Origin: Palsa-601 sp963801185
Lineage (GTDB): Bacteria > Actinomycetota > Acidimicrobiia > Acidimicrobiales > Bog-793
NCBI GenBank assembly: GCA_963801185.1
Contig: CAWDDW010000003.1
Coordinates: 1,550,001 to 1,614,000, forward strand
DNA length: 64,000 nucleotides
Direction: 5' to 3'
Shown here: one piece after another, positions 16,774 to 26,150 of the stretch
How positions within the stretch are numbered: the stretch's first letter is position 1
Layout of the letters: every line of letters starts with the position of its first letter
Notes under the pieces: model-generated
The model's database searches: none
What the model was told of the DNA's origin: nothing
The model's input: the letters and a program-made list of their open reading frames with translations, nothing else
Program-made: the position numbers and the translations under genes

Positions 16774-19647
16774 GTGAGGGTTCCTGAGAACGCTGCGATT
16801 GCGCGGCCGCGAGTGATGCGGCGCTATCAGGCCGCCATCTTGATCGTCATCGTCGCGCTGATCCTCTCGATCTTCCTGATCCAGGCCTTGGCGGACGCAT
16901 ACACGAACTACCTCTGGTACTCCTCGCTTCACTTGACGATGATCTGGCGCTCGATCGTCGAGACCAAGCTGGGGCTCGGTGCAGTCTTCTCCGGGCTGTT
17001 CTTCCTCGCGTGCTGGACAAGCCTTTGGGTGGTCGACGCCCTCGCCCCCGTCGACATATACGTTGCACCCGAGTACGAGCTCGTCCGCCGCTACCGGGCG
17101 TCCTTCGGTCGGTACCGGATCACCGTCCGTACCGTCGTGTCGCTGCTGCTCGCCTTGATTGTCGGGGCCGGTACGAGCGGGCAGTGGCAGCACTGGTTGT
17201 TGTTCGAGAACGGTGGCAAGTTCCCGGGCGCGACTGACCCGCAGTTCCATCGAAACGTCGGGTATTACGTGTTCAAGCTCCCGTTTCTCTCCTTTCTGGT
17301 GGACTGGTTCCTCGTCGCGCTGCTCGTCCTGTTCATCGTCACGGCCGTAGCGCACTACCTGAACGGCGGCCTGCGCTCGAGCGGGCCCTCACCACGCGTC
17401 GACGCCCCGGTGACAGCGCACCTCTCGCTGATCCTTGCGCTAATGGCACTCGTGCGAGCGGCGGGCTACTTCTTCGTCGACCGGTATGCGCTCGACCTCG
17501 CCCGGGGTGGCATCGTGTCAGGAGCGACCTACACCGATGTCCACGTACGGCTTCCTGCCCTGTCGATCCTTGCGGTCGTAAGCATGATCGCCTTCATACT
17601 GCTGACCTTCAACGTCTATCACCGCACGTGGGTCCTCCCCGCGGTGGCCTTCGGGCTGTGGGCATTCGTGGCACTCGCGCTCGGAGTGGTGTTTCCCGCG
17701 ATCGTTCAGTGGCTGGAGGTGAACCCGTCGCAGAGCACGGTCGAGGCGCCGTACGTCCAGCGCAACATCAGAGCGACCCGGGCCGCGTTCGGCCTTGACT
17801 CCATCAAGCCCGAGAGCTTTTCGGCCCAGGTGAATCTGACCGCCGGCGTCGTGAACGCCAATCACAGCACGCTTGATGCGCTCCCGCTTTGGGATCCAAA
17901 GGTTGCAGCAGCCAGTTACACCAACTTCCAAGCCCTCCGGGCCTACTACCAATTGGTCGGGCTGTCGACGGATCGCTACATGCTCGGCGCCGGCCGTGAC
18001 CAGTCGCTCACGCCAGTCGTGATCGGCACGCGCGAGCTGCTCCAGTCCGGTGAGCCTCGCAAGACATGGGTCAACGCGCACCTCGAGTACACACACGGCT
18101 ACGGGATCGTCATGTCGCCTGCCAACAGCTCAGGGAGCGCCGGGCAGCCCAATTTCGCCGTGGCGGGAGTGCCCGTCTCCTCGGTCGATGGCGCGGAACG
18201 GGTCACTCAGCCTGACATCTACTTCGGCGACTCGTCGAGCAACTACGTCGTAGTGGACACGAAACAGGCCGAGCTCGACTACGTGAGCAAGACGGGCGCC
18301 ACCCCGAACACGAACCACTACGGCGGTACCGGTGGAGTGCAGCTGTCAGGTTTCTGGCAGAGAGCTGCCTATGCCATGCGCTTTCACGATTACAACCTTC
18401 TCGTCTCGAACCTCATCACCCGGAAGTCCCGGATCATCTACCTGCAGAACATCGAACAGCGGGTCCAGCGCGCAGCTCCGTTCCTCAAGGTCGACTCACA
18501 CCCCTACCCGATCCTGGCGGGCGGGCAGATCTACTGGATGGTGGACTGCTACACGACGAGCGACTACTACCCCTACTCCCAGAATGCCGCCACGTCGCTG
18601 CTCCCGCCGGGAAGCGGACTTCAAGGCCAGTACAACTACGTAAGAGACTCGGTGAAGGCCGTGGTGAATGCCTACACCGGGCAGGTGAGCTTCTTCGCGG
18701 TGGATGAGAGCGACCCGATCCTCAAGGCCTGGGAGAACGCTTACCCCGGGATGATCCAGCCTCTCACTGCCATGAGCAAGCTGGCAGGCGGGCAGCTGTT
18801 GCAGCACATGCGATACCCCCAGGACCTACTGACGGTTCTCTCGTCGATGTATGGGCGGTACCACTTCCTCGCGACACAGTACGCGCAGTTCTACTCGCTG
18901 CAGAACGCGTGGAGCGTGGCGGCGGCGAGCAAGGGAGTCCCTTACACGCCCGCCTACGAGCTTCTTCGCCTTCCCGGTCAGACCCAGCTCTCGTTCGTGG
19001 CGATCGAACCGCTCGTTCCGCAATCGTCGAGCGGCATAAGCCAGCTACTGGCGGCCTTCATAACTGCTGATTCGGACTATCCAAGTTACGGAGCGCTCAC
19101 TGCCTACGAGCTGCCCCGTGTGACCTCGTCAGGGCTCGGCCCAGCCCTCGTTGCTGCCAAGATCCAGCAGGTCCAGTCTGTCGCCCGGCAAGTCACGCTG
19201 CTCGGCCAGGTGCACTCCAAGGTGCTGCTCGGCCCAGCGTTGCTCGTGCCCATCGAGGACTCCTTGATCTACGTGCAGACGCTGTACGTGAGCAGCACCG
19301 ATCAGCAATTCCCAGCGCTCGAGTACGTGGCGACGGACTTCGGGGGGGACAAGGTGGGTTTTGCCCCGACATTGCTCGGATCATTGCGAGGGATCTTCGG
19401 GAACTCGGTCACGTCCGGCTCCTCGTCCCCGCTGACACTCTCGCAACAGATCGAACAGGACCTTCGGGAGGCCTACGCGTTGTACCAGCAGTCGACCGTG
19501 GACCTCAAGAAGTCGCGGCTCGGCGACTTCCAACGCGACATTCAGCAGATGGGGCAGTACTTGAGCGAAGCGAACCAGCTGCTGTTGCAGGAGCGGACGA
19601 CCAAGGGCAAGACTCCTGCTTCTCCCTCCAGCTCGTCGGTGGGCTGA
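16774..19647 (+). CDS. UPF0182 family large membrane protein
   Basis: The 957-aa protein is of the UPF0182 family found in actinobacteria and cyanobacteria, and is near its usual length. The N-terminal third has about seven hydrophobic segments (for example AAILIVIVALILSIFLIQAL and the stretches near 17150 and 17580). The remaining two thirds are a large soluble region, probably outside the cell, with family hallmarks YTNYLWYSSL, YVQRNIRATRAAFGL, TRELLQSGEPRKTWVNAHLEYTHGYG in sections, and IYFGD. The C-terminus ends in a helical Gln/Ser-rich part. Function is not known. The ATG at 16816 is a possible later start, just before the first membrane segment. Confidence 0.92.
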   Translation: MRVPENAAIARPRVMRRYQAAILIVIVALILSIFLIQALADAYTNYLWYSSLHLTMIWRSIVETKLGLGAVFSGLFFLACWTSLWVVDALAPVDIYVAPEYELVRRYRASFGRYRITVRTVVSLLLALIVGAGTSGQWQHWLLFENGGKFPGATDPQFHRNVGYYVFKLPFLSFLVDWFLVALLVLFIVTAVAHYLNGGLRSSGPSPRVDAPVTAHLSLILALMALVRAAGYFFVDRYALDLARGGIVSGATYTDVHVRLPALSILAVVSMIAFILLTFNVYHRTWVLPAVAFGLWAFVALALGVVFPAIVQWLEVNPSQSTVEAPYVQRNIRATRAAFGLDSIKPESFSAQVNLTAGVVNANHSTLDALPLWDPKVAAASYTNFQALRAYYQLVGLSTDRYMLGAGRDQSLTPVVIGTRELLQSGEPRKTWVNAHLEYTHGYGIVMSPANSSGSAGQPNFAVAGVPVSSVDGAERVTQPDIYFGDSSSNYVVVDTKQAELDYVSKTGATPNTNHYGGTGGVQLSGFWQRAAYAMRFHDYNLLVSNLITRKSRIIYLQNIEQRVQRAAPFLKVDSHPYPILAGGQIYWMVDCYTTSDYYPYSQNAATSLLPPGSGLQGQYNYVRDSVKAVVNAYTGQVSFFAVDESDPILKAWENAYPGMIQPLTAMSKLAGGQLLQHMRYPQDLLTVLSSMYGRYHFLATQYAQFYSLQNAWSVAAASKGVPYTPAYELLRLPGQTQLSFVAIEPLVPQSSSGISQLLAAFITADSDYPSYGALTAYELPRVTSSGLGPALVAAKIQQVQSVARQVTLLGQVHSKVLLGPALLVPIEDSLIYVQTLYVSSTDQQFPALEYVATDFGGDKVGFAPTLLGSLRGIFGNSVTSGSSSPLTLSQQIEQDLREAYALYQQSTVDLKKSRLGDFQRDIQQMGQYLSEANQLLLQERTTKGKTPASPSSSSVG

Positions 19648-19772
19648 GGCACTTCCGGGAGTCCCGGCGATTCGCCTAGGCCCTCCCTGCCTGCCGGCCC
19701 GGCGGCGGGGTCGAGCGGGACGCGTTCGCGGGCAGATGTCAGGCGGCGTGAGGACTGGCTCCGGCCTGCCTG

Positions 19773-19778
19773 TATAGT
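19773..19778 (+). promoter_or_regulatory. -10 box TATAGT of tRNA-fMet
   Basis: TATAGT ends 11 nt before the first tRNA base, a normal position for a tRNA promoter. No convincing -35 box is seen. Confidence 0.5.
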
Positions 19779-19789
19779 GGTCGCTCCGC

Positions 19790-19866
<77 letters not shown>

Positions 19867-19881
19867 AAGAAGTTCCAGGTC

Positions 19882-19910
19882 AGAGCCCTCCCAGCCGGGA
19901 GGGCTCTTTC
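19882..19910 (+). terminator. Rho-independent terminator after tRNA-fMet
   Basis: AGAGCCCTCCC and GGGAGGGCTCT form a perfect 11-bp stem with a 4-nt loop, followed by TTTC. Confidence 0.8.
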
Positions 19911-19966
19911 GTATCCCACGACGCGGCCCTACAGAAAAACCTACAAGTACGCGATAGCGTGTTTCT

Positions 19967-21127
19967 GTGAGAGGCACGAAGCGCAAACGCGGTAGCGGAG
20001 TCTGGGAACTGCGGGTCTACGTCGGTCGGGACCCCGTCACCGGTAACCCTCGGCAGATATCCCGCAGGTTCCACGGTGGCTCACGAGCCGCCGACGAAGC
20101 ACTCCGGGACCTTGTGGACAAGTTTGGCGAGGGGCGTCCGGACGGCCTCGGTGCCACCTTCAGCCAGCTCTTGGACAAGTGGTTGCAGGAGTCCGAGCGG
20201 ATGGACCTCTCACCGACGACGCTACGGACGTACCGGGCTCAGGTCGAGCAGATCATCCGCCCCCGGCTCGGAAAGATTGTGCTCACGCGGCTCACGCCCA
20301 AGCACCTGGACGACCTGTATCGGCACATGAAGGAGGAGGGGCGGTCGCCGAAGACCATCCGGAACTACCACGCCATCATCTCGTCGGCCCTCCACCAGGG
20401 CGTTCGGTGGGAGTGGGTCCGTGAGAACGTTGCCGAGAAGGCCAAGCCTCCCCGTGTCGCGCAGCGTCGGGTCAAGGCACCGTCGGTCGAGGCGGTCCGG
20501 TCCGTGGTTGAAGCAGCCGAGGTTCGGGACCCCCGGCTCGCGCCGCTCCTGATGTTGGCCGCCCTCACTGGCATGCGCCGAGGCGAGTTGTGCGCGCTGC
20601 GTTGGAGCGATGTCGACCTCGAACGCCGCGAGCTGGACGTGTCGAAGTCTGTCGTGGTCGTGCCGGGCGGGATCGTCGAGAAGGGCACGAAGACCGACCG
20701 CGGTCGGATCGTGGCCCTCGACGATGTGGGCATGGCCCTGCTGGCTCGTCATCGGATGAAAGTCGACGAGTGGGCGGCACAGGCAGAGGTCACGGTTCCT
20801 GATGACGCTTACGTCTTCTCCCACGCCGTGGACGGGTCGAAGCCGTTCCGGCCCGACAACCTCACCGGGTTTTTTACCCGCGTGCGGGACTCGCTCGGGT
20901 TGCATGAGGTCCGGCTCCACGACCTGCGGCACTTCACAGCGACCCAGCTGATCGGCGCCGGCGTTGACGCCCGCACTGTTGCCGGTCGCCTTGGTCACTC
21001 CGATCCATCTGTCACGCTGCGTGTGTACGCCCACGCCCTGGAAGAGCGTGACAGGGCAGCGGCAGAGATCATGGGGCAGGTGCTCAGCCCGAGCCAGCCA
21101 GTGACGCCGGAGCTGGAGACCGGATGA
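19967..21127 (+). CDS. Tyrosine recombinase/integrase (phage type)
   Basis: The 386-aa protein has an N-terminal arm-binding-like segment (ELRVYVGRDPVTGNPRQIS), a SAM-like core-binding domain at about residues 65-165, and the catalytic domain. All catalytic residues are visible: Arg in LTGMRRGELCALRW, Lys in EKGTKTDRGR, HDLRH, the second His in RLGHSD and the nucleophile Tyr in RVYAHAL. It lies 100 bp after the tRNA-fMet gene, so it probably inserts its element at the tRNA 3' end. It overlaps the HTH gene by 4 bp (ATGA), the common int-xis arrangement. Confidence 0.95.
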   Translation: MRGTKRKRGSGVWELRVYVGRDPVTGNPRQISRRFHGGSRAADEALRDLVDKFGEGRPDGLGATFSQLLDKWLQESERMDLSPTTLRTYRAQVEQIIRPRLGKIVLTRLTPKHLDDLYRHMKEEGRSPKTIRNYHAIISSALHQGVRWEWVRENVAEKAKPPRVAQRRVKAPSVEAVRSVVEAAEVRDPRLAPLLMLAALTGMRRGELCALRWSDVDLERRELDVSKSVVVVPGGIVEKGTKTDRGRIVALDDVGMALLARHRMKVDEWAAQAEVTVPDDAYVFSHAVDGSKPFRPDNLTGFFTRVRDSLGLHEVRLHDLRHFTATQLIGAGVDARTVAGRLGHSDPSVTLRVYAHALEERDRAAAEIMGQVLSPSQPVTPELETG

Positions 21128-21612
21128 CCGAGCCTGTCGAGATCACGGTCATCGGCGTCGACTATTGGGCTAGCAAGCCGGAGCAGCTCGCGCAGCTACT
21201 GGCGACATCTCTCGCTCCGGTGATCGCTGACCCACGTGGTCGGCCAGCGGTGCCGGATCAGCTGGTGGTCCTCACGCTCCCCGCAGTGTGGGCTCAGAAT
21301 GCTCGTGAGCTGGGCGACGCTCTCGCCTTCATCGCTTGTCAAACTGGCGCAACTACGGTCTCAGCGCCTCGAACAGTGTCGGGTGCTGTCGCCCCCGTCG
21401 AGCAGCGGCTCGTCTTCACGGTTGAGGAAGCTGCGCAACTGCTCGGAATCAGCCGATCGTTCGCGTATGAGGCTGTGCAGCGCGGTGACATTCCGTCGAT
21501 GCGCATCGGTCGCCGCATCCTCGTGCCGAAGGCGGCGTTGCAGCGCTTCCTGCAGACAGCACCACAACCGACAACGACGTCGCCACCCGAAGACCTGCGA
21601 GACTTCGAGTGA
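21124..21612 (+). CDS. Excisionase-like helix-turn-helix protein
   Basis: The C-terminal half is an excisionase/MerR-type winged helix (HTH_17): VFTVEEAAQLLGISRSFAYEAVQRGDIPSMRIGRRILVP in sections, about residues 98-140. The N-terminal ~80 residues are a separate unrecognised domain (EITVIGVDYWASKPEQLAQ). Its ATG overlaps the integrase stop, so it is probably the recombination directionality factor or a DNA-binding regulator of the element. At 162 aa it is longer than a minimal Xis. Confidence 0.8.
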   Translation: MTEPVEITVIGVDYWASKPEQLAQLLATSLAPVIADPRGRPAVPDQLVVLTLPAVWAQNARELGDALAFIACQTGATTVSAPRTVSGAVAPVEQRLVFTVEEAAQLLGISRSFAYEAVQRGDIPSMRIGRRILVPKAALQRFLQTAPQPTTTSPPEDLRDFE

Positions 21613-21683
21613 CTGCAACCTCGTAAGACCGGATATTTCCACGGTCCTAGGGTGGTGAGTAGTCCTCTGGAGGGAACGCTCAC

Positions 21684-24218
21684 ATGCCGCCACAGGTTGA
21701 CTTCAACGCTCGACTCACCAGCTTCGGGTCGACGCGTTACGAGACCTTGCGCGAGCCGCAGGGTCTTGCCCTCGATGGTTACGCAATGCGTTCATCCGAC
21801 CCGGATGTAGCGATCGAACTGCCGACCGGTTACGGCAAAACCCTTGTTGCGTTCTTGATCGCTGACCTCGCACTCGAAGGCGGAAAGACGGTCGCGTACC
21901 TCACAGGGAACAACCAGCTCACCGATCAAGTAATTCTTCAGGCCGCCGATCTTCCAGGGCTCGACGTCGTCAAGTTTTCCGGCAGCAACTATCCTCCTGC
22001 TGGCCTCGCCGCATATCACGACGCTCGCGCGATCGGCGTCATGAACTACTGGACGTACTTCAACAGCAGTCCCAGGGTCGATCCAGCTGATGTCGTCATC
22101 TTTGATGATGCGCATCTGGCGGAACAGCCACTTGCAGGGCTCTTCGCGATCCGCATCGACCGCCGCACCCAGGGTGAACTGTACGACCGGATTTGCGACC
22201 TCGTGATTGCGCAGACGGATCTCTATCCGTCGGTAGAGCTGATGCGGGAGCATTCAGCCGGACCCACCACCGCTCCGGAGTTGCTCGCCTTCCCTCATTG
22301 GGCCGCACTCGCTGATCGTGCCACTGAGCTACTCACCCAGGCACTGCCAGCTGATGTCCGTCGCTTCGTGTGGCCAGCCGTTCGCCCACACCTCGCAGCC
22401 TGCGGGGTCTTGGTCGGACCCTTCGCCATTGAGATTCGCCCATACCACCCACCCACTCAAACGCTCCCCGGGTATCACCACGCCACGCAGCGTATCTACC
22501 TTTCCGCAACTCTCGGCACCATGGATGACTTACAACGCAGGCTTGGTATCCAACCCGTCGTCAATGTTCTGCAGGACTCCGTCACGCCAGACGAGGTCGG
22601 ACGTCGGCTGCTCCTGCTCAATCCCCAGGATGACGAACCCTTGGACGACGTCCCATTTGGCTTTGCCCTTAGTCAAGCCAACCGGGCTGGACGCACAGCA
22701 TGGCTCTGCGCTTCCCACGCGGAAGCAGACGAGATCGAGCGGCTCCTTTCGGAACGTCAGCTGCATTCGTACCGCCTCAGGGGTGGCGGTGACGATGGCG
22801 CACTCGAACGATGGTCGAGAGATGCGGCAGGGCACCTCGTCACCGCCGGTCGATACGACGGCCTTGACCTCGCAGGGGACTTGTGCAGGCTTGTCGTGCT
22901 GCCAAGCGTCCCGGCAGCTAGCACCGAGTTCGAGCGTTTCGCGATGGCCTACTTAGGCGACGCAACGTTTATGCGGCATCGCGTTGGCCAGCGATTTACA
23001 CAGGCACTCGGGCGTGCCAACCGCCAAGAGGGAGACTGGGCGATGTACCTCGGACTTGCACCTGGGTTCGGAACTTTGCTGGCGCAGACAGGGGTGCAAA
23101 CTGCCATCCCACGTGACGTCCGCCCGACGGTGAATCAAGCGTTCTCACGGCTCACCGGTGACTGGTCAGCGTCCCGTTCAGCAGCCGAGCAATTCTGGGC
23201 GACTCAGGGTGCATCCGTACCCGAGCCTATAGCACCTGAATCACCACGCTTGCGCCCTGGACGTACCCGAGCTGCTGCGACGGCCGACAGCGCCGTGGAC
23301 GAGGTTGCCGCGGTGACACGGCTCTGGCAGGGAGACCCCCAAGGAGCAGCTGAAGCAGCAGCGCGCGCCGCCAGCAAACTCCATGCGGCGGGGGAGGTGG
23401 AACATGCCGCCTTCTGGAGATACGTCGAAGCGCAGGCGCATTTCGAGGCTCACTCCACCGGCCAAGCGATAGACGCATTACGCACCGCCACCGACGGCGG
23501 CGCCGCAACCGGGTGGTTTGTTCGCCTTCGTCGCGTCCTCGGCGAGCTGCGCGGCCAACAGGCCATCCAGACTGCCGAGCAACCTTGGGAGGTTTGGGAC
23601 GAATGGCTCAGAGAGTCAGGCTGCGAGGGAGTTCGGCGAGCAATCACCCGATGTCAATCTGCGATCGAGGGCAGTCATGACGAACAGGCAGAGGCGCTCC
23701 AAATTCTTGGTCGCATCGCCGGCACGGTGTCTCATCGACCGCGAGGGCAGGCCGTAACGGACGCAATCTGGAACTGGCCGTGTGCAAGACGGATTGAGCG
23801 CCGCCTCTGGGAGGTCAAAACTGGCGCGCCCGACCGTCTTCCCCGTGACTGGGTAAACCAAGCGCTAGGACAGATTGCGCAGGAAGCGGCGTCCTCTCGG
23901 GTGCACGTTGTTGGCTGCATCGTGACGAGCCTCGTGGACGTTGAAGAGGAGGCCGCATTGGCCGCACGCGAGACCTTATGCCTCGTCCACGTGGATGCCT
24001 TGTGTGCTTTGCTTGATCACCTTGGACCGCGTCTGCAGACGTACGCAGATCACTGGGGCAGTGGTACGGCGGCCGAGCGAGGACACGCCCGCGAAGAGGT
24101 AGAGAGTCAGCTACCCGTTGGCTCGTGGCTAGCGGACCTCTTTGGGCCATCTGGAGGTCGACTCGTGCGACGTGAAGATGTTATGGCCTACTTCGCCCCA
24201 CCTCTCTCCAGGCAATAG
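21684..24218 (+). CDS. Superfamily 2 helicase with probable PD-(D/E)XK nuclease domain
   Basis: The 844-aa product has SF2 helicase motifs in order: Walker A LPTGYGKT (about residue 47), motif II FDDAHL (DDAH rather than DEAH, about 135), motif III YLSATLG (about 273) and motif VI QALGRANRQ (about 448). A helical, TPR-like stretch follows (GAAEAAARAASKLHAAGEVEHAAFWRY and onward). The C-terminal ~150 residues fit a restriction-endonuclease fold: DAIW, then LWEVKTG (the E-x-K pair), a helix with NQALGQ, and a strand RVHVVGCIVT. Helicase-nuclease fusions on mobile elements often defend against phage; that role is inferred. GGAGGG lies 10 nt before the ATG. Confidence 0.8.
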   Translation: MPPQVDFNARLTSFGSTRYETLREPQGLALDGYAMRSSDPDVAIELPTGYGKTLVAFLIADLALEGGKTVAYLTGNNQLTDQVILQAADLPGLDVVKFSGSNYPPAGLAAYHDARAIGVMNYWTYFNSSPRVDPADVVIFDDAHLAEQPLAGLFAIRIDRRTQGELYDRICDLVIAQTDLYPSVELMREHSAGPTTAPELLAFPHWAALADRATELLTQALPADVRRFVWPAVRPHLAACGVLVGPFAIEIRPYHPPTQTLPGYHHATQRIYLSATLGTMDDLQRRLGIQPVVNVLQDSVTPDEVGRRLLLLNPQDDEPLDDVPFGFALSQANRAGRTAWLCASHAEADEIERLLSERQLHSYRLRGGGDDGALERWSRDAAGHLVTAGRYDGLDLAGDLCRLVVLPSVPAASTEFERFAMAYLGDATFMRHRVGQRFTQALGRANRQEGDWAMYLGLAPGFGTLLAQTGVQTAIPRDVRPTVNQAFSRLTGDWSASRSAAEQFWATQGASVPEPIAPESPRLRPGRTRAAATADSAVDEVAAVTRLWQGDPQGAAEAAARAASKLHAAGEVEHAAFWRYVEAQAHFEAHSTGQAIDALRTATDGGAATGWFVRLRRVLGELRGQQAIQTAEQPWEVWDEWLRESGCEGVRRAITRCQSAIEGSHDEQAEALQILGRIAGTVSHRPRGQAVTDAIWNWPCARRIERRLWEVKTGAPDRLPRDWVNQALGQIAQEAASSRVHVVGCIVTSLVDVEEEAALAARETLCLVHVDALCALLDHLGPRLQTYADHWGSGTAAERGHAREEVESQLPVGSWLADLFGPSGGRLVRREDVMAYFAPPLSRQ

Positions 24219-24252
24219 CCCTTCCTAGCGGCGCCTTCCGGCCAAATTATCG

Positions 24253-25194
24253 TCACTTCCGGCGTGCCGTGAGCACGCGAATCATCGCTTCGTACGCGTC
24301 GTCCTTGGTGAGGTGTGTGTAGTGCTGCGCGATCACCTCTTGCGATGCGCCAGCAATCAGCGAGAGCTGAATCGGGTTCATCCCGTTGCGCAGCATCTCG
24401 GTCATCCACGAGTGGCGTAGCAGGTGCGGATACACGCGCTTGCGGATGCCGGCACGCTTCACTGAGTCCTTGACGATCTGCAGAATCCCGTTGGGAGCCA
24501 ACGGTTCGTAGTCACCGTGAGGACCCCGTCGCAGCGAAACGAAGATGCGATCTGAGGATCGCTCAGCCGGGAGTCCGTCGATGAACCGCTCCAGACGCCG
24601 GAGCAGTTGAGGCGGCAGCGGAACGTCACGGACCCGGCTTCGCTTCCCGAGAACGCGCAAGTGCGCTTGGCGGCCGGAGCGGATGACGTCGCCGGTACAG
24701 AGCTTCGTCAATTCGTCCCGCCGGAGGCCACAGTCGCCGAAGAGCCGGATGATCAGCTTGTCGCGTTCACTCGGCACCGCCGCTTCCATCTGGTCGATCT
24801 CTTCCCTGCTGAGCACTTCGCGGATCGGGGTGGACCGAATCGGCAGTTGCGGTTTCGCCTTGACGTCTTCGCCCATGCTGCTCGCCCAGTTCAGCATCTG
24901 ACGTACCGGCCGCACGTAGCTGTGCACCGAGTGTGGCGAGATCGGCTTGCCATCGGGGCGAGTCCGTTGGAGCAACGCCGAGGTGAATCGGTCGACGGCC
25001 CGAGCGTCGAGGTCGACGACCCGGCGGATGCCCTGGCTGTGGCACCACGGCAGGAAGACGGCGTGCAGTGAGTAGCCGTAGGAGTTGTCGAGGGTCCGGG
25101 GCGAGAGGCCGCGGGCTCGGCAGTGGTTCAGGTAATCATCGACGAGCAGCGTCAACGGCGATGGTTCGCCGAGGTCTAGGAGCTGAATGGCCAT
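24253..25194 (-). CDS. Tyrosine recombinase (XerC/D-like), altered catalytic His
   Basis: The 313-aa protein has an N-terminal core-binding domain (LLVDDYLNHCRARGLSPRTL) and a catalytic domain with Arg in GDCGLRRDELTKL, Lys in LGKRSRVRDV, HLLRHSW and the Tyr in AQHYTHL. The usual LGH before the tyrosine reads IAGAS, so the second catalytic His or Trp position is Ala. It faces the helicase gene, 34 bp apart, and points away from the tRNA-Pro fragment upstream of it. It is not closely related to the integrase at 19967. It may belong to a second element or be a decaying recombinase. Confidence 0.88.
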   Translation of the reverse strand: MAIQLLDLGEPSPLTLLVDDYLNHCRARGLSPRTLDNSYGYSLHAVFLPWCHSQGIRRVVDLDARAVDRFTSALLQRTRPDGKPISPHSVHSYVRPVRQMLNWASSMGEDVKAKPQLPIRSTPIREVLSREEIDQMEAAVPSERDKLIIRLFGDCGLRRDELTKLCTGDVIRSGRQAHLRVLGKRSRVRDVPLPPQLLRRLERFIDGLPAERSSDRIFVSLRRGPHGDYEPLAPNGILQIVKDSVKRAGIRKRVYPHLLRHSWMTEMLRNGMNPIQLSLIAGASQEVIAQHYTHLTKDDAYEAMIRVLTARRK

Positions 25195-25250
25195 CGGAGG
25201 CCCTCACGTGAACGGTTTGATGCATTTACTGTGTCACTTTTTGCCGGAAA

Positions 25251-25271
25251 AGGATGTCCTCAGGACATCCT
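25251..25271. promoter_or_regulatory. Perfect 10-bp inverted repeat upstream of the second recombinase
   Basis: AGGATGTCCT and AGGACATCCT flank a single C, 57 bp before the recombinase start. The half AGGACATCCTG recurs at 25486-25496, followed by TCCT, making a smaller dyad (AGGACA-TCC-TGTCCT). A regulator or recombinase-arm site is possible. The 465-bp gap 25195-25659 holds this, the stem CCCTTAT/ATAAGGG at 25334-25350 and the tRNA fragment; no gene is seen in it. Confidence 0.5.
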
Positions 25272-25364
25272 GCGCGGGTGAAAAGTGTATATAGGTTATT
25301 CACAGGTCGAACGTTCCCAAAGAAACGCGAAATCCCTTATGGTATAAGGGTTTCTAGCGGAGAG

Positions 25365-25419
25365 TCGGGGCGGCGAGACTCGAACTCACGACCCCCTGCT
25401 CCCAAAGCAGGTGCGCTAC
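25365..25419 (-). other. 3' fragment of a tRNA-Pro (TGG), likely attachment site
   Basis: On the reverse strand 55 nt match a tRNA-Pro from the D-loop (GTAGCGC) through the anticodon arm CCTGC-TTTGGGA-GCAGG, the T arm GTGAG-TTCGAGT-CTCGC and the 3' acceptor strand CGCCCCG plus A. The 5' acceptor and D-stem bases are absent upstream, so it cannot fold into a whole tRNA. A 3' tRNA fragment beside a recombinase gene is typical of an attachment site left by integration. The intact tRNA-Pro is not in this window. The stem at 25334-25350 just beyond could be its old terminator. Confidence 0.75.
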
Positions 25420-25659
25420 TCATGCCCTCCCGTGTCCGCCATGTCGAGTTCAATAGCACCACCTGCTCCGGCAAAGGCGGTTCTCAGGACATCCTGTCCT
25501 GCGGGCCCGAAAAAGCAGGTGGTACAAGGCGTCTGCGGGTTAGCCATCGTTCGAACTGTACGACCAAGCGCGGTGTTCTCGCGAGAGTGAGAACTCTCCA
25601 TCATCACGAGCGTCACGCGTTCTCGTGATTGAAGGATCCCGCTGGTTGGCAGCCGGCGG

Positions 25660-25911
25660 TCAGGCGATTTCGGCGCCGGGCGAGTCGGCCAGGAGCAGCC
25701 GGTCGATCGCCGCTTCCGGCGGTGTCGCCGTCAGCGCCTTGGCGATCAGACTGACCGACACGGCCGAGATCGCCCTCCCGTTCAGCGCCGCACTCACCGT
25801 GGCAGGGCTGAGTCGTGCCGCCCGCGCGAGATCGATCGCACTCCAGCCTCGTCGAGCGATCTCCTGCCGGAGTCGCCCGGCATGAACGGTGATGCTCACA
25901 GTTCGTCCCAC
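25660..25911 (-). CDS. XRE/Cro-like helix-turn-helix protein
   Basis: The 83-aa product contains a Cro/C1-type HTH: LRQEIARRGWSAIDLARAARLSPATVSAALNGRAISAVSVSLIAKAL in sections, with LARAARLSPATVSAAL as the helix-turn-helix. It is small, single-domain and lies within the accessory region, so it is probably an element regulator or antitoxin-like protein; no toxin partner is visible. The start is a GTG at 25911. The next 239 bp up to 26150 show no gene. Confidence 0.7.
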   Translation of the reverse strand: MGRTVSITVHAGRLRQEIARRGWSAIDLARAARLSPATVSAALNGRAISAVSVSLIAKALTATPPEAAIDRLLLADSPGAEIA

Positions 25912-26150
25912 GGAGCCGTGCCGGCCCCACCCCCGTGTTGTGCGTGAGCCGCCGTTGCTTCAACCATTGGATGTCACCGGAACCGGCGGAGACCAGTAGG
26001 GCCACTCCGCGTTCAGTTTCACGGTAGGACAACCGCCGCTTCGCTCGACAGCTCGTAACGATGATGTAGCAACCCAACCATCTGACACGTGCTGAAGTCG
26101 CAGTCACTCGCCCAGGAACCTCGCTCCGGCCAGCACTAGCCTGGGTTCCC

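Noticed and set aside
25365..25440. Complete tRNA-Pro gene
   Set aside because: The 3' half folds correctly but the 5' acceptor strand and D-stem partner are absent, so only a fragment can be supported.
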